Shown in pieces: positions 1-7,970 of a stretch of DNA of 11,934 bases. Every line of letters begins with the position of its first letter. Positions within the stretch are counted from its first letter, which is position 1. The notes beneath the pieces were generated by a model, which made no database searches, was not told the origin of the DNA, and saw nothing but the letters and a program-made list of their open reading frames with translations. The DNA is taken from contig CAZYJD010000064.1 in the NCBI GenBank assembly GCA_964647785.1, positions 1 through 11,934 of the forward strand, written 5' to 3'. This stretch comes from CAZYJD01 sp964647785 (GTDB taxonomy: Bacteria; Bacteroidota; Bacteroidia; NS11-12g; UBA9320). A program made the position numbers and the translations under genes.

Positions 1-243
1 AAAAGCAAAGGCCCCCATATTGGTCGGTACAACAAATTCACTTTCCAAAAGTAGTGGTTTCAAAAACATCCATCCCTCACTATGCCGCCGGTATAAGCTC
101 TTTACCGCAAGGGCGTTTGCACCTTCGGCTTACCCATCGAACTAATTCTTCATTCAAAAATCATCCATCAGAGTCATCAGATTTTATCAATTATTGATCG
201 AATGGCCGGCAGAGGTATGCAAAAGGCCACTAACTTCGCAGAC
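1..243. other. Left-edge region, mostly intergenic, with ambiguous gene scraps
   Basis: No convincing gene or consensus TAnnTTTG promoter box is visible between the window edge and the TolC start. Two mutually exclusive scraps touch the edge. On the plus strand, positions 1-54 read as 17 codons and a TAG stop, ending GPHIGRYNKFTFQK, with codon use like the neighbours; this could be the C-terminus of an upstream gene. On the minus strand, an ATG at 69-67 opens 23 codons to the edge, beginning MFLKPLLLESEF. Neither is long enough to decide. An imperfect inverted repeat (GGTAtAAG...CTTTACC) lies at 90-106. The promoter of the efflux pair should lie in this region, but I cannot place it. Confidence 0.4.
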
Positions 244-1671
244 ATGAGAAGGTTATTTTCCGCTTTAACATTCGCGCTCATTCTTTTTTTGCCCCCCATG
301 CATGGCAACGCCCAAGAGACATGGAACTTGCAACATTGCATTGAGCACGCCCTCACGCACAACATAAGTATTCAACAGCAGTTGCTGGGTGTTAGCCAAA
401 GTGAAACCAACCTATTGCAGAGCAAAGCCAACGTTCTGCCCAGCTTAAATATCAATGCAGGTCACAATTACAATTTCGGACGAACCATTGACCCTTTCAC
501 CAACCAGTTTGTGAACCAGAGCATTCAATCGAACAGTTTTTCCTTGCAGAGTGGGGTGGTATTGTTCAACGGATTGCAGAATTACAACAACATTTTGCAG
601 TCGAAAACCGATTTGCAGGCCGCCCTCAAAGATGTGGAGGTCTTGAAAAACAACATCTCCTTGAATGTGAGCACCCTTTACCTGCAAATTGTTCAGGCAC
701 ACAAGCAGGTAGACATCATCAAAGGGCAGTTGAGCATCACCCAAGCGCAAATAGAGCGGAGCCAAAAACTGCTGGATGGCGGCGTCATCAATCGTTTGTC
801 ACTTTTGAATTTAGAAGCGCAAAAGGCCAATGATCAATTGAACCTGGTGAATGCCGAGAACAATCTTAGCCAAAGTTATGTAGCTTTAAAAACCCTATTG
901 ATGCTGGAACCGTCGGTGAATTTCACGGTGGAAATTCCGTCATTGGACACCGATGTTTCAGGCTTGGACATCAGTTTGGAAGCAGTTTATCAAAAGGCGC
1001 TGGAAAACATGCCCGAGATTGAAGCCGCCCAATTGCGGGTTGAGTCAGCCTCCATTGCGGAACGGGTAGCAAGAGGGGGAAGAAGTCCGCGTTTGAGCAT
1101 GTTCGCCAACATGAACACCGTATACTCAGAATCGCGAAGAGAAATTGAACAATTGACCCCCGTGGGCGTTCGGGAAATAGGATATCTGCAAACCGATGGC
1201 ACGCCCGTGGTTGTGCCCGACTTTGATATCAGTTACCGCGTAACGCCCTTTGGCACTCAGTTGGGCGACAACTTCGGTCAGGCCGTAGGATTCGGTTTAA
1301 ACATTCCCATTTTAAACAACCTGCAGGTGCACAACCGCATTGCCTTGAGTGAACTACAAAGCAGGCAACAGGCCTTGAATCTTGCGCAGGCAAAAAATCA
1401 ATTGTACACCGATGTATCCAATGCCTATGTAAATGCCGAGTCGGCTCGAAAACGATACGCCGCTGCTGTTGTAAGTGAGCGGGCACAGCAAGAAAACTTC
1501 GAATACAGCAACAAGCGATTTGAGGCAGGCTTGCTCAACAGTGCTGAGTTGGTGAATGCAAAAAACAATTGGGCCAACAGCCAGCTGAACAGTTTACAGG
1601 CCCTTTACGAATACATCTTCAGAAAAAACATCCTCCTGTTTTACCAGGGAGAACCATTACAAATCAGATAG
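244..1671 (+). CDS. TolC family outer-membrane efflux channel
   Basis: This is an outer-membrane factor of the TolC/OEP family, which forms the trimeric channel of tripartite efflux or type I secretion machines. I choose the ATG at 244 because it gives a classic signal peptide (MRRLFSALTFALILFLPP..., cleavage likely after NAQ). Earlier in-frame ATGs at 202 and 217 would put a polar stretch in front of it. The mature protein begins with the typical W-NL--CIE-AL-HN motif and then shows two OEP repeats of long, Gln/Asn/Ala-rich amphipathic helices. At about 475 residues the length is normal for the family. The adaptor gene starts 9 nt after the stop, so the two are almost certainly co-transcribed. 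The substrate cannot be told from the sequence. Confidence 0.93.
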   Translation: MRRLFSALTFALILFLPPMHGNAQETWNLQHCIEHALTHNISIQQQLLGVSQSETNLLQSKANVLPSLNINAGHNYNFGRTIDPFTNQFVNQSIQSNSFSLQSGVVLFNGLQNYNNILQSKTDLQAALKDVEVLKNNISLNVSTLYLQIVQAHKQVDIIKGQLSITQAQIERSQKLLDGGVINRLSLLNLEAQKANDQLNLVNAENNLSQSYVALKTLLMLEPSVNFTVEIPSLDTDVSGLDISLEAVYQKALENMPEIEAAQLRVESASIAERVARGGRSPRLSMFANMNTVYSESRREIEQLTPVGVREIGYLQTDGTPVVVPDFDISYRVTPFGTQLGDNFGQAVGFGLNIPILNNLQVHNRIALSELQSRQQALNLAQAKNQLYTDVSNAYVNAESARKRYAAAVVSERAQQENFEYSNKRFEAGLLNSAELVNAKNNWANSQLNSLQALYEYIFRKNILLFYQGEPLQIR

Positions 1672-1680
1672 TCAAGCTTC

Positions 1681-2934
1681 ATGAAAAAACGCATTCTCAT
1701 TTTGGTAGGCGCAGCAGCCGTAATAGCCGTACTGCTTTGGATCAATAAATCGCGCCAGGCTTCGGCTTATGAAGTGGAAACCAGCAAGGCTGCGCTTCGC
1801 ACCATCGTGCAAACCGTTGCAGCCAACGGAAAGATTCAACCAGAAACCGATATTAAAATCAGTGCAGATGTGTCCGGGGAAATCACCGAACTGCATGTGG
1901 AAGAAGGCGATACGGTAGAACAGGGGCAATTGCTCGCCAAAATTTGGCCTGAATTGTACCTCACCGCCGTGGATCGCGCAACCGCCGGTTTGAACAGTGC
2001 AAAAGTGAATCTGAGCACCAGCGAAATTGCGGTTAAACAGGCACAAAGCCGATTTGTACAAGCCGAGAACGACTACGAGCGAAACAAAAAACTGTTTCAA
2101 GACAAAGTAATCAGCAAGGCCGAGTTCGATGCCATTACTGCTTCTTACGAAGTGGCCTTCGAAGAACTGAAAGCCGCCCGCGAGAGGGTTCAAGCCGCTC
2201 GTTTCGGTGTTCAAAATGCACAGGCCGGTTTGAATGAGGCCAAAGAAAACCTCAGCAGAACCTCCATTTATTCACCCGCTGCAGGGGTTGTTTCAAGGTT
2301 GAACATCGAAAAAGGTGAAAAAGTGGTGGGCACGGCCCAAATGGCGGGTACAGAGATGATGGTGATCTCCAACTTCAGTCAAATGGAAGTGATTGTTGAA
2401 GTGAATGAAAACGATATCCTGAGCATCAGCAAAGGCGATACTGCCCGCATAGAAGTGGATGCCTATGGTTCGCGGCAGTTTGCCGGCATTGTTACTGAAA
2501 TTGCCAAATCAGCCATGACAGGCACAGGCATGTCTGGTACTTCAGAAATTGCAAACTTCGAAGTAAAGGTGCTCATTCTGCAAAGTTCGTATGCAGACTT
2601 ACAGAAGGTTAGCAGCACCCCTTTCCTGCCGGGTTTGTCTGCCAGTGTTGAAATAGAAACAGAAAAAAGAGATGGGGTGCTTTCACTGCCCATTGAGTGT
2701 GTAACCACGCGTGAAAATGAAGAAAAAGGGGCCGCCTCACTCAGGGATGAAGTGGTGTTCATTGAAGAGGATGGAAAAGCCTTTGTGAAAAAAGTAGCAA
2801 CAGGCATCCAAGATAGCAGATACATTGAGATTGTTAGCGGGGTTGACAGCAGCATGTCTGTGATCTCCGGGCCCTACAACATTCTCAGCCGCAGCCTAAA
2901 AGACGGCAGCCCGGTAGAAGTGACCAAGAAGTAA
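1681..2934 (+). CDS. HlyD/MacA-like periplasmic adaptor subunit of an efflux pump
   Basis: This is a membrane-fusion (adaptor) protein that bridges an inner-membrane transporter and the TolC-like channel encoded just upstream. One N-terminal membrane segment (about residues 4-20) anchors it, and the rest is periplasmic. Two half lipoyl motifs (about 55-90, with the VEEGDTVEQGQLLAKI signature, and about 193-232) flank a long alpha-helical hairpin (about 98-192). Beta-barrel and membrane-proximal domains follow. The length of 417 residues suits MacA-type adaptors that serve ABC permeases of the MacB kind, but RND partners cannot be excluded. No inner-membrane transporter follows: the next gene is gpsA. 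The partner must lie elsewhere, possibly to the left of this window. Confidence 0.92.
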   Translation: MKKRILILVGAAAVIAVLLWINKSRQASAYEVETSKAALRTIVQTVAANGKIQPETDIKISADVSGEITELHVEEGDTVEQGQLLAKIWPELYLTAVDRATAGLNSAKVNLSTSEIAVKQAQSRFVQAENDYERNKKLFQDKVISKAEFDAITASYEVAFEELKAARERVQAARFGVQNAQAGLNEAKENLSRTSIYSPAAGVVSRLNIEKGEKVVGTAQMAGTEMMVISNFSQMEVIVEVNENDILSISKGDTARIEVDAYGSRQFAGIVTEIAKSAMTGTGMSGTSEIANFEVKVLILQSSYADLQKVSSTPFLPGLSASVEIETEKRDGVLSLPIECVTTRENEEKGAASLRDEVVFIEEDGKAFVKKVATGIQDSRYIEIVSGVDSSMSVISGPYNILSRSLKDGSPVEVTKK

Positions 2935-2967
2935 CGCGCAGCCCCTCGCTACTCTTCTGAAAAATTC

Positions 2968-2975
2968 TTTCTTTG
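2968..2975 (+). promoter_or_regulatory. Possible Bacteroidota-type -7 box for gpsA
   Basis: TTTCTTTG followed by C matches the TAnnTTTG consensus at all but one fixed position. It lies 26 nt before the ATG at 3002 (11 nt before the ATG at 2987), in the 52-nt gap after the adaptor gene. No clear upstream TTG box is seen. This is inferred from the motif only. Confidence 0.35.
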
Positions 2976-3001
2976 CATAACGTGCCATGCAAGAAGGAAA
3001 G

Positions 3002-3994
3002 ATGAACATAGGGGTGATAGGCGGTGGTAGCTGGGCAACGGCCCTGGTGAAAATACTGCAAGACAACCCCCTCGATAAGCAGGTTTATTGGTGGATGAGA
3101 AATCCTGAAACCGTTGCCTATATCCAGAAATACCAGCACAACCCCTCTTACCTATCCAGTGTTGCAATCAACACCGAGATGGTGCTCTGCCTCAGCAATG
3201 TGGAGGCAGTTTTTGAAAAATGTGATCGCATCTTGCTGGTAACACCCTCCGCTTTTGTTGCAGAAGCCCTGCAAGAATTGAATCCATTGCATTTTAAGGG
3301 GAAACACATTTTAAGTGGCATCAAAGGGGTGATTCCTGAAAGTCGGGAAATAATAGGCGAATACCTCCCGAGAAAATTCGGACTCAATTCAGAACAAATC
3401 ACGGTGATTACCGGTCCCTGCCATGCAGAAGAAGTGGCACTCGAACGCCTCAGTTATCTCACCGTTGCCTCGCAAAACGAAACTGAAATGAAACGCAACG
3501 CATCGCTGCTCAATACACGCTACATCAAAACCATTGAGAGTGATGATATTTATGGCACGGAATACGCCGCCGTATTGAAGAACATCTATGCCATTGCCTC
3601 GGGCATTTGCCATGGTTGCGGATCGGGCGATAACTTCCAAGCCGTGCTGGTGAGCAATGCCATTCGGGAAATAAAGCGTTTCATCGATGCGGTGCACCCC
3701 ATTGAACGCGACATCAACCAATCGGCCTATCTTGGCGATTTGCTGGTAACCGCCTATTCGCAATTCAGCCGCAACCGTATGTTTGGCAACATGCTTGGCA
3801 AGGGCTATTCCGTAAAAGCTGCTCAGATGGAAATGAACATGGTGGCCGAAGGTTATTACGCCACCCATTTGGTATATGAAATGAATCAGGAACTGGGACT
3901 GTTCATGCCCATCCTTGATTTTGTGAATGCCGTGGTGCACGAAGGCAAAAAGCCCCATAAACTTTTACCGGAATTGCAAAACCAACTCAGTTGA
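3002..3994 (+). CDS. gpsA: NAD(P)-dependent glycerol-3-phosphate dehydrogenase
   Basis: The enzyme reduces dihydroxyacetone phosphate to sn-glycerol 3-phosphate, the backbone precursor for phospholipids, in the cytoplasm. The N-terminus has the Rossmann motif GGGSWA (7-12). Family signatures follow: SGIKGV (105-110), GPCHAEEVA (138-146) and EYAAVLKNIYAIASG with the expected catalytic lysine at 193. The C-terminal substrate domain has AYLGDLLVT, and the QFSRNRMFG stretch contributes to phosphate binding. The length of 330 residues is typical. The ATG at 3002 puts the Rossmann strand at the very N-terminus and has a purine-rich AAGGAAAG in front. An in-frame ATG at 2987 would add five residues (MQEGK) and cannot be excluded. 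The barrel-protein gene begins 3 nt after the stop. Confidence 0.97.
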   Translation: MNIGVIGGGSWATALVKILQDNPLDKQVYWWMRNPETVAYIQKYQHNPSYLSSVAINTEMVLCLSNVEAVFEKCDRILLVTPSAFVAEALQELNPLHFKGKHILSGIKGVIPESREIIGEYLPRKFGLNSEQITVITGPCHAEEVALERLSYLTVASQNETEMKRNASLLNTRYIKTIESDDIYGTEYAAVLKNIYAIASGICHGCGSGDNFQAVLVSNAIREIKRFIDAVHPIERDINQSAYLGDLLVTAYSQFSRNRMFGNMLGKGYSVKAAQMEMNMVAEGYYATHLVYEMNQELGLFMPILDFVNAVVHEGKKPHKLLPELQNQLS

Positions 3995-3997
3995 TAT

Positions 3998-4783
3998 ATG
4001 AAACAAACAGCCGTTTTTAGTCTTCTGTTCCTGCTCAGCTGTGCCGTGCACGCCCAACAGGATACCATTGCCACCGATCGGCCGGGTTTTAGCAGCACCC
4101 CTTACACCGTGCCTGCCGCCTCCTATCAAATTGAAATCGGAACCGGAGCTGAAATGCTGGGCTCAACCGGCTCTTCAAGAAGGACATTACCGGAAGTTCT
4201 TTTCAAAGCAGGCCTGGGCAACAAAACAGAGTTGCGCTTGGGCATGCAGTTTTACAAGCATACTTATTTCATGACCAACGGGTATATGCCCGCGAACTTC
4301 GGATATGCTTACAGCGCTCCATCCATCGGCTTCAAGCGTTCGTTGATTAAACGTGATCAACAGCTGCTTAGTCTGCAGGCCGAGGCCCAAGTGGCAGTGC
4401 TCGGAACAAGGTATTCAAACAACCGCCCTATCGAGGGGCAGTTCCGATTGATTTACCAATACCAGTCTGGGGGCAAGTATGCGTTTTTGCACAACAGCAT
4501 CTACAACAGCTTCCAAAATGAATTCTCCATGACCTTTAACAACCAGTTTCAAGCCAGCAACAAAAGCCTGTTGTATGCCGAGTTGTTTCTGGAAAAACTG
4601 CAGCTCATTGGAGGACCCGCTTTTAACCCCATGATCGATGGAGGGCTGGTGCATCAGATCAAACCCCATTTACAACTCGATTTCTCCGCCGGCATGCGCA
4701 TGAAACCAAGTTCAACAGCTGCAGACGGCCATGATATCTATTGGTATTTTGTGAATGCAGGTTTCAGCGCCCTTCTGCACTAA
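3998..4783 (+). CDS. Outer-membrane beta-barrel protein of the 'transporter'/MetA-pathway (PF13557-like) type
   Basis: This 261-residue protein has a signal peptide (MKQTAVFSLLFLLSCAVHAQ). The mature part begins with the DTIATDRPGFSSTPYTVP block common in Bacteroidota proteins assigned to the 'putative MetA-pathway of phenol degradation' barrel family. Alternating aromatic and polar strands run to a hydrophobic C-terminus, as expected for an outer-membrane barrel of about ten to twelve strands. The cysteine in LLSC resembles a lipobox but has Leu at -2 and is followed by an AxA-like VHAQ site, so signal peptidase I cleavage is more likely. It follows gpsA by 3 nt and is probably co-transcribed. 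The family name does not establish a role in phenol degradation, and no substrate can be assigned. Confidence 0.75.
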   Translation: MKQTAVFSLLFLLSCAVHAQQDTIATDRPGFSSTPYTVPAASYQIEIGTGAEMLGSTGSSRRTLPEVLFKAGLGNKTELRLGMQFYKHTYFMTNGYMPANFGYAYSAPSIGFKRSLIKRDQQLLSLQAEAQVAVLGTRYSNNRPIEGQFRLIYQYQSGGKYAFLHNSIYNSFQNEFSMTFNNQFQASNKSLLYAELFLEKLQLIGGPAFNPMIDGGLVHQIKPHLQLDFSAGMRMKPSSTAADGHDIYWYFVNAGFSALLH

Positions 4784-5379
4784 GCCTGTTGCATGACTTC
4801 ATTCAGGTGTGCAATGAGCTCATCTTTTCCCGATCGTTTGCGCGAAGAGGTCACCATCATGGGCGGTAATTCTTCCCATCCGTTTTGATGCAAGGCCGCT
4901 TTTTGGTGTTCTATGCTCATCTCCAACTTGGTTGTGCTCAGCTTATCTGCTTTGGTGAAAACAATCATAAAGGGAATTTCATTTTCACCGCACCACTGCA
5001 TAAACTCCTGATCGATGGCTTGGGGCGGAATGCGAAGATCCACCAGCACCATTACCTGCAGCAGTTGCTCTCGGTTCAACAAGTATTCGGCGATCATTTC
5101 ACTGAATCGGGCCTTCTTTTTGGAGTTCACTTTGGCAAATCCATAACCCGGCAAATCCACAATGCACCAGGCATCGTTGATCAAAAAGCGGTTGATCAGT
5201 TGCGTCTTTCCAGGAACGGAGCTCGTTTTGGCCAATTCCTTTCGGTTGCACAGCATATTGATCAGAGAAGATTTGCCCACATTTGAACGGCCAATGAAGG
5301 CAAACTCCGGGCGCCGATCTGCGGGCATGTCTTTCCAAGAGGTGAAGGATTTGAGGAATTTTGAGCTTTTAATGAACAT
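4780..5379 (-). CDS. yihA: Ribosome biogenesis GTP-binding protein YihA/YsxC (EngB)
   Basis: This is a small TRAFAC-class GTPase needed for late assembly of the 50S ribosomal subunit. The G motifs are intact: G1 GRSNVGKS (residues 30-37), the PGKT switch I region (56-59), G3 DLPGYG (75-80), G4 TKAD (142-145) and a TSS G5 near the C-terminus. The protein is about 199 residues long, normal for the family. I take the ATG at 5379 as start. A TTG at 5394 would extend the frame by five residues but lies inside the apparent -7 promoter box. The TAG stop overlaps the TAA of the convergent barrel gene, leaving no room for a terminator between them. Upstream, the gene faces away from ubiE. Confidence 0.96.
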   Translation of the reverse strand: MFIKSSKFLKSFTSWKDMPADRRPEFAFIGRSNVGKSSLINMLCNRKELAKTSSVPGKTQLINRFLINDAWCIVDLPGYGFAKVNSKKKARFSEMIAEYLLNREQLLQVMVLVDLRIPPQAIDQEFMQWCGENEIPFMIVFTKADKLSTTKLEMSIEHQKAALHQNGWEELPPMMVTSSRKRSGKDELIAHLNEVMQQA

Positions 5380-5383
5380 AATA

Positions 5384-5391
5384 GATATTTG
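5384..5391 (+). promoter_or_regulatory. Possible -7 box for the ubiE-porT-tgt operon
   Basis: GATATTTG followed by C differs from TAnnTTTG at the first position only. It abuts the minus-strand box of yihA, and together they form the palindrome TTTGCAAA at 5388-5395. It would give a leader of about 40 nt before the ubiE TTG start. This is motif-based inference. Confidence 0.35.
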
Positions 5392-5425
5392 CAAACTTAT
5401 TTAAAAGCCGGCAGGCTACACGCAA
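5392..5425 (-). promoter_or_regulatory. Bacteroidota-type promoter of yihA
   Basis: On the minus strand, TAAGTTTG (5399 to 5392, followed by C) matches the TAnnTTTG -7 consensus exactly. A TTG (5425 to 5423) lies 23 nt upstream as a candidate -33 element. The box ends 12 nt before the ATG at 5379, implying a very short leader. Confidence 0.6.
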
Positions 5426-5435
5426 TAAAAAACAA

Positions 5436-6176
5436 TTGAGTTCAACAGATTACATCCACCCCGTACAACCCGAATCAGGATCAGGGAAAAGTAAAAAGAC
5501 CCAGGTTCAGGAAATGTTCGATGGCATTAGCGGTCAGTACGACTTTCTGAATCGTTTTCTTTCCATGGGCATCGACCAAAGTTGGCGCAAAAAAGCCATC
5601 CGCATGCTGATGGAAGAAAAAGCAGACAAGGTATTGGATGTGGCCACCGGTACGGCAGATTTTGCCATCGCAGCTCACAAAGCCGGCGTTGAAGAGGTGA
5701 TTGGCATTGATTTGTCGGAGGGCATGCTGTCCATTGGACGCGAGAAATTGCAGAAAAGAGGCTTGGAACAAATACGGCTTTTGCAAGGCGATTCAGAGAA
5801 TTTGCCCTTCGAAGACAATAGTTTCGATGCGGTGATCGTTGCATTTGGGGTGCGTAACTTCGAAAATCTCAGCAAAGGACTCAAAGAAATGAACCGCATC
5901 CTTCGCCCCGGCGGAAGAGCGATCATTCTGGAGTTTAGCAACCCTAAGAAATTTCCGGTGAAGCAGGTATACCATTTCTATTTCAGATACATCTTGCCCG
6001 TATGGGGGCGTATGTTATCCAAACACAAATCGGCTTACACCTATTTGCCTGAATCGGTAAAATCTTTCCCCGAAGGTGATGCCTTCAACCAATTGATGGT
6101 GGATGCGGGCTTTCATAAAGCAGCAGACCGCCGTTTGAGTTTTGGCATTTGTTCCATTTACAGCGGCAGAAAATGA
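5436..6176 (+). CDS. ubiE: Demethylmenaquinone methyltransferase (UbiE/MenG)
   Basis: This SAM-dependent C-methyltransferase converts demethylmenaquinone to menaquinone, the respiratory quinone of Bacteroidota. Methyltransferase motif I is VLDVATGTAD (66-75), the ribose-binding acidic residue is in GIDLS (D92), and motif II/III sequences include NSFDAVIVAFGVRNFENL and RPGGRAIILEFS. MFDGISGQYDFLNRFLSMGID (27-47) is the family N-terminal signature. The length of 246 residues is normal. The frame has no ATG upstream of the signature after the last in-frame stop (5379-5381). The TTG at 5436, giving MSSTDYIHPV, is therefore the best start and matches the usual short N-terminal extension. It is the first gene of a five-gene operon, and its TGA overlaps the ATG of porT. 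Confidence 0.95.
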   Translation: MSSTDYIHPVQPESGSGKSKKTQVQEMFDGISGQYDFLNRFLSMGIDQSWRKKAIRMLMEEKADKVLDVATGTADFAIAAHKAGVEEVIGIDLSEGMLSIGREKLQKRGLEQIRLLQGDSENLPFEDNSFDAVIVAFGVRNFENLSKGLKEMNRILRPGGRAIILEFSNPKKFPVKQVYHFYFRYILPVWGRMLSKHKSAYTYLPESVKSFPEGDAFNQLMVDAGFHKAADRRLSFGICSIYSGRK

Positions 6177-6850
6177 AAAAACTGCTGGTGATAGGGTTGA
6201 TGGTGCTTTCAGGCCATTTGCATGCCCAAGAGCGCAACCCTTTGTACGATCTTAAAAAGGTGCATTTCGGTTTCAGCCTCATGGGCAATCAAGGACAAAT
6301 GAAGTACAGCACCGCCCAAGAAGTATTGAATTTCGACACCCTCATGACGGTGCGTTCGCTCACCTTTCCCGGCATGGGTGTTGGGGCCATCATGAACGTT
6401 CGTTTATGGGAATACTGGGATTTTCGCACCATGGTGAACATCAACTTCGCACAGCGCAATTTCGACTACCAGTTTTATGGAGGAACGGTGAAAGAAGTTA
6501 AAATGGAATCGACCTATTTGGAAATTCCGTTCTTGCTGAAATACAAAAGCAAACGACACCGAAACGCTCGCTTTTACACCGTTGCAGGATTCACCTACCG
6601 CTACGACTTTAATTCAGACATCAACACTGAACGCAGCAACACCAAACCGGTGGTGGCGCTTTATCCGAGCACCTTCTCCTATGATATTGGCTGTGGATTG
6701 GATTTGTACTACGAGTATTTCAAGTTCTCACCCGAAATACGCATCAGCAATGCCATGGGCAATCACATGGCACCTGACCGTTTTATTTATTCCAGCAACT
6801 TAGGAGTGGTGGCCCCTCGTTTGATACAGTTTTGTCTTCACTTCGAGTAA
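6173..6850 (+). CDS. porT: PorT family protein (type IX secretion system component)
   Basis: This predicted outer-membrane barrel protein is of the PorT/SprT type, needed for type IX secretion and, in gliding species, for motility. The ATG at 6173 gives a 225-residue protein with a clear signal peptide (MKKLLVIGLMVLSGHLHAQ). A TTG at 6149 would only add residues encoded inside ubiE. The mature part has the PorT pattern: LYDLKKVHFGFSLMGNQ, a MGVGAIMNVRLWEYWDFR strand pair, the STYLEIPFLLKYKSKR block, and a late SYDIGCGLDLYYEYFKFSPEIRIS segment. A ubiE-porT neighbourhood is, as I recall, recurrent in T9SS-bearing Bacteroidota, which strengthens the call. The ATG overlaps the ubiE stop as ATGA, and the TAA overlaps the tgt ATG as TAATG, so translation is probably coupled across all three genes. 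Confidence 0.85.
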   Translation: MKKLLVIGLMVLSGHLHAQERNPLYDLKKVHFGFSLMGNQGQMKYSTAQEVLNFDTLMTVRSLTFPGMGVGAIMNVRLWEYWDFRTMVNINFAQRNFDYQFYGGTVKEVKMESTYLEIPFLLKYKSKRHRNARFYTVAGFTYRYDFNSDINTERSNTKPVVALYPSTFSYDIGCGLDLYYEYFKFSPEIRISNAMGNHMAPDRFIYSSNLGVVAPRLIQFCLHFE

Positions 6851-7968
6851 TGAAGTTTGAGATAGAGGCTTTAGACAAGGGTAGCAATGCCCGTGCAGGT
6901 CGTTTGCAGCTGGCCCACGGTGAAGTGCCCACGCCCATTTTCATGCCCGTTGGAACCCAGGCCACGGTAAAGGCCGTACCCGGCAGTGTGCTGGAAGATC
7001 GCATTGATGCGCCCATTATACTGGGTAACACCTACCATCTGTATTTAAGACCCGGCACCGAAACGCTTCAAGAAGCAGGCGGCCTTCACGCCTTCATGAA
7101 TTGGAAACGAAATATGCTCACCGATAGCGGTGGCTTTCAGGTTTACAGCATCAGCGATCGAAGAAAAATCAAAGAAGAAGGGGTTCGATTCCAAAGCCAC
7201 ATCGATGGCTCATATCACCATTTCAGTCCGGAATATGTCATCGACATCCAGAGAAAAATAGGTGCAGATATCATCATGGCCTTTGATGAGTGCACCCCTT
7301 ATCCCTGCGATCGAACCTACGCCGAAAACAGCATGCAAATGACCCATCGCTGGCTGGATCGCTGCATACAGCGCATGGAAGAAACCACGCCCCTTTACGG
7401 ATACGAGCAAGTGCTTTTCCCCATTGTGCAAGGAAGCACCTATCCCGATTTGCGCGAACAAAGTGCCCAATACATCGCATCGAAAGCATGCGCAGGAAAC
7501 GCCATTGGTGGGCTAAGCGTTGGGGAGCCTGCAGAAGACATGTATGCCATGACCGAACTGGTTTGCAATATTTTGCCCCAAGAAAAACCCCGCTATCTCA
7601 TGGGCGTTGGCACACCGGCCAATATCCTGGAGTGCATCCATCTGGGCGTTGACATGTTCGATTGTGTCATGCCCACCCGCAATGGCAGAAACGGCATGCT
7701 GTTCACTTCAGAGGGCATCATCAATATCCTGAATAAGAAGTGGGAAAAAGATTTCAGTCCGGTAGATGCGCTTCACATGCCCGAATACAGCAAAGCTTAT
7801 TTGCGTCATTTGTTCAAAAGCAATGAGTATCTGGCTCCGCATATTGCAAGCGTACACAACCTTTCTTTTTATCTTTGGCTGGTGAGAGAAGCCCGCAAGC
7901 AAATTGAAGCGGGAACTTTCAGCAGCTGGAAAAACCAAATGGTACAGCGAGTGAGTAAACGATTATAA
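6850..7968 (+). CDS. tgt: tRNA-guanine transglycosylase (queuine tRNA-ribosyltransferase)
   Basis: The enzyme swaps guanine 34 of tRNAs with GUN anticodons for preQ1 in queuosine synthesis. The ATG at 6850 overlaps the porT stop; a TTG at 6832 lies inside porT and is unlikely. The 372 residues match the usual length. Active-site features are intact: D92 in TDSGGFQ, D146 in MAFDECTPYP, GGLSVGE (220-226) for base recognition, and the nucleophilic D271 in MFDCVMPTRNGRNG. The usual CxCxxC zinc ligands are absent. The loop after DFSPVD reads ALHMPEYSKAYLRHL and is about four residues shorter than in E. coli, although the histidine ligand (H336 in SVHNLSFYLWL) remains. This is probably a lineage trait rather than decay, since every other motif is kept. 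Confidence 0.97.
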   Translation: MKFEIEALDKGSNARAGRLQLAHGEVPTPIFMPVGTQATVKAVPGSVLEDRIDAPIILGNTYHLYLRPGTETLQEAGGLHAFMNWKRNMLTDSGGFQVYSISDRRKIKEEGVRFQSHIDGSYHHFSPEYVIDIQRKIGADIIMAFDECTPYPCDRTYAENSMQMTHRWLDRCIQRMEETTPLYGYEQVLFPIVQGSTYPDLREQSAQYIASKACAGNAIGGLSVGEPAEDMYAMTELVCNILPQEKPRYLMGVGTPANILECIHLGVDMFDCVMPTRNGRNGMLFTSEGIINILNKKWEKDFSPVDALHMPEYSKAYLRHLFKSNEYLAPHIASVHNLSFYLWLVREARKQIEAGTFSSWKNQMVQRVSKRL

Positions 7969-7970
7969 TT

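Noticed and set aside
1..69. Minus-strand N-terminal gene fragment starting MFLKPLLLESEF
   Set aside because: Only 23 codons are visible, no promoter box precedes it, and an alternative plus-strand C-terminus overlaps it; too little to call a gene.
1672..2214. 180-codon minus-strand open frame opposite the adaptor gene
   Set aside because: It lies wholly antisense to a clearly coding gene, with no family similarity or promoter; typical shadow frame.
5392..5394. TTG start for yihA
   Set aside because: It lies inside the exact TAAGTTTG promoter box, and the ATG at 5379 gives the usual family length.
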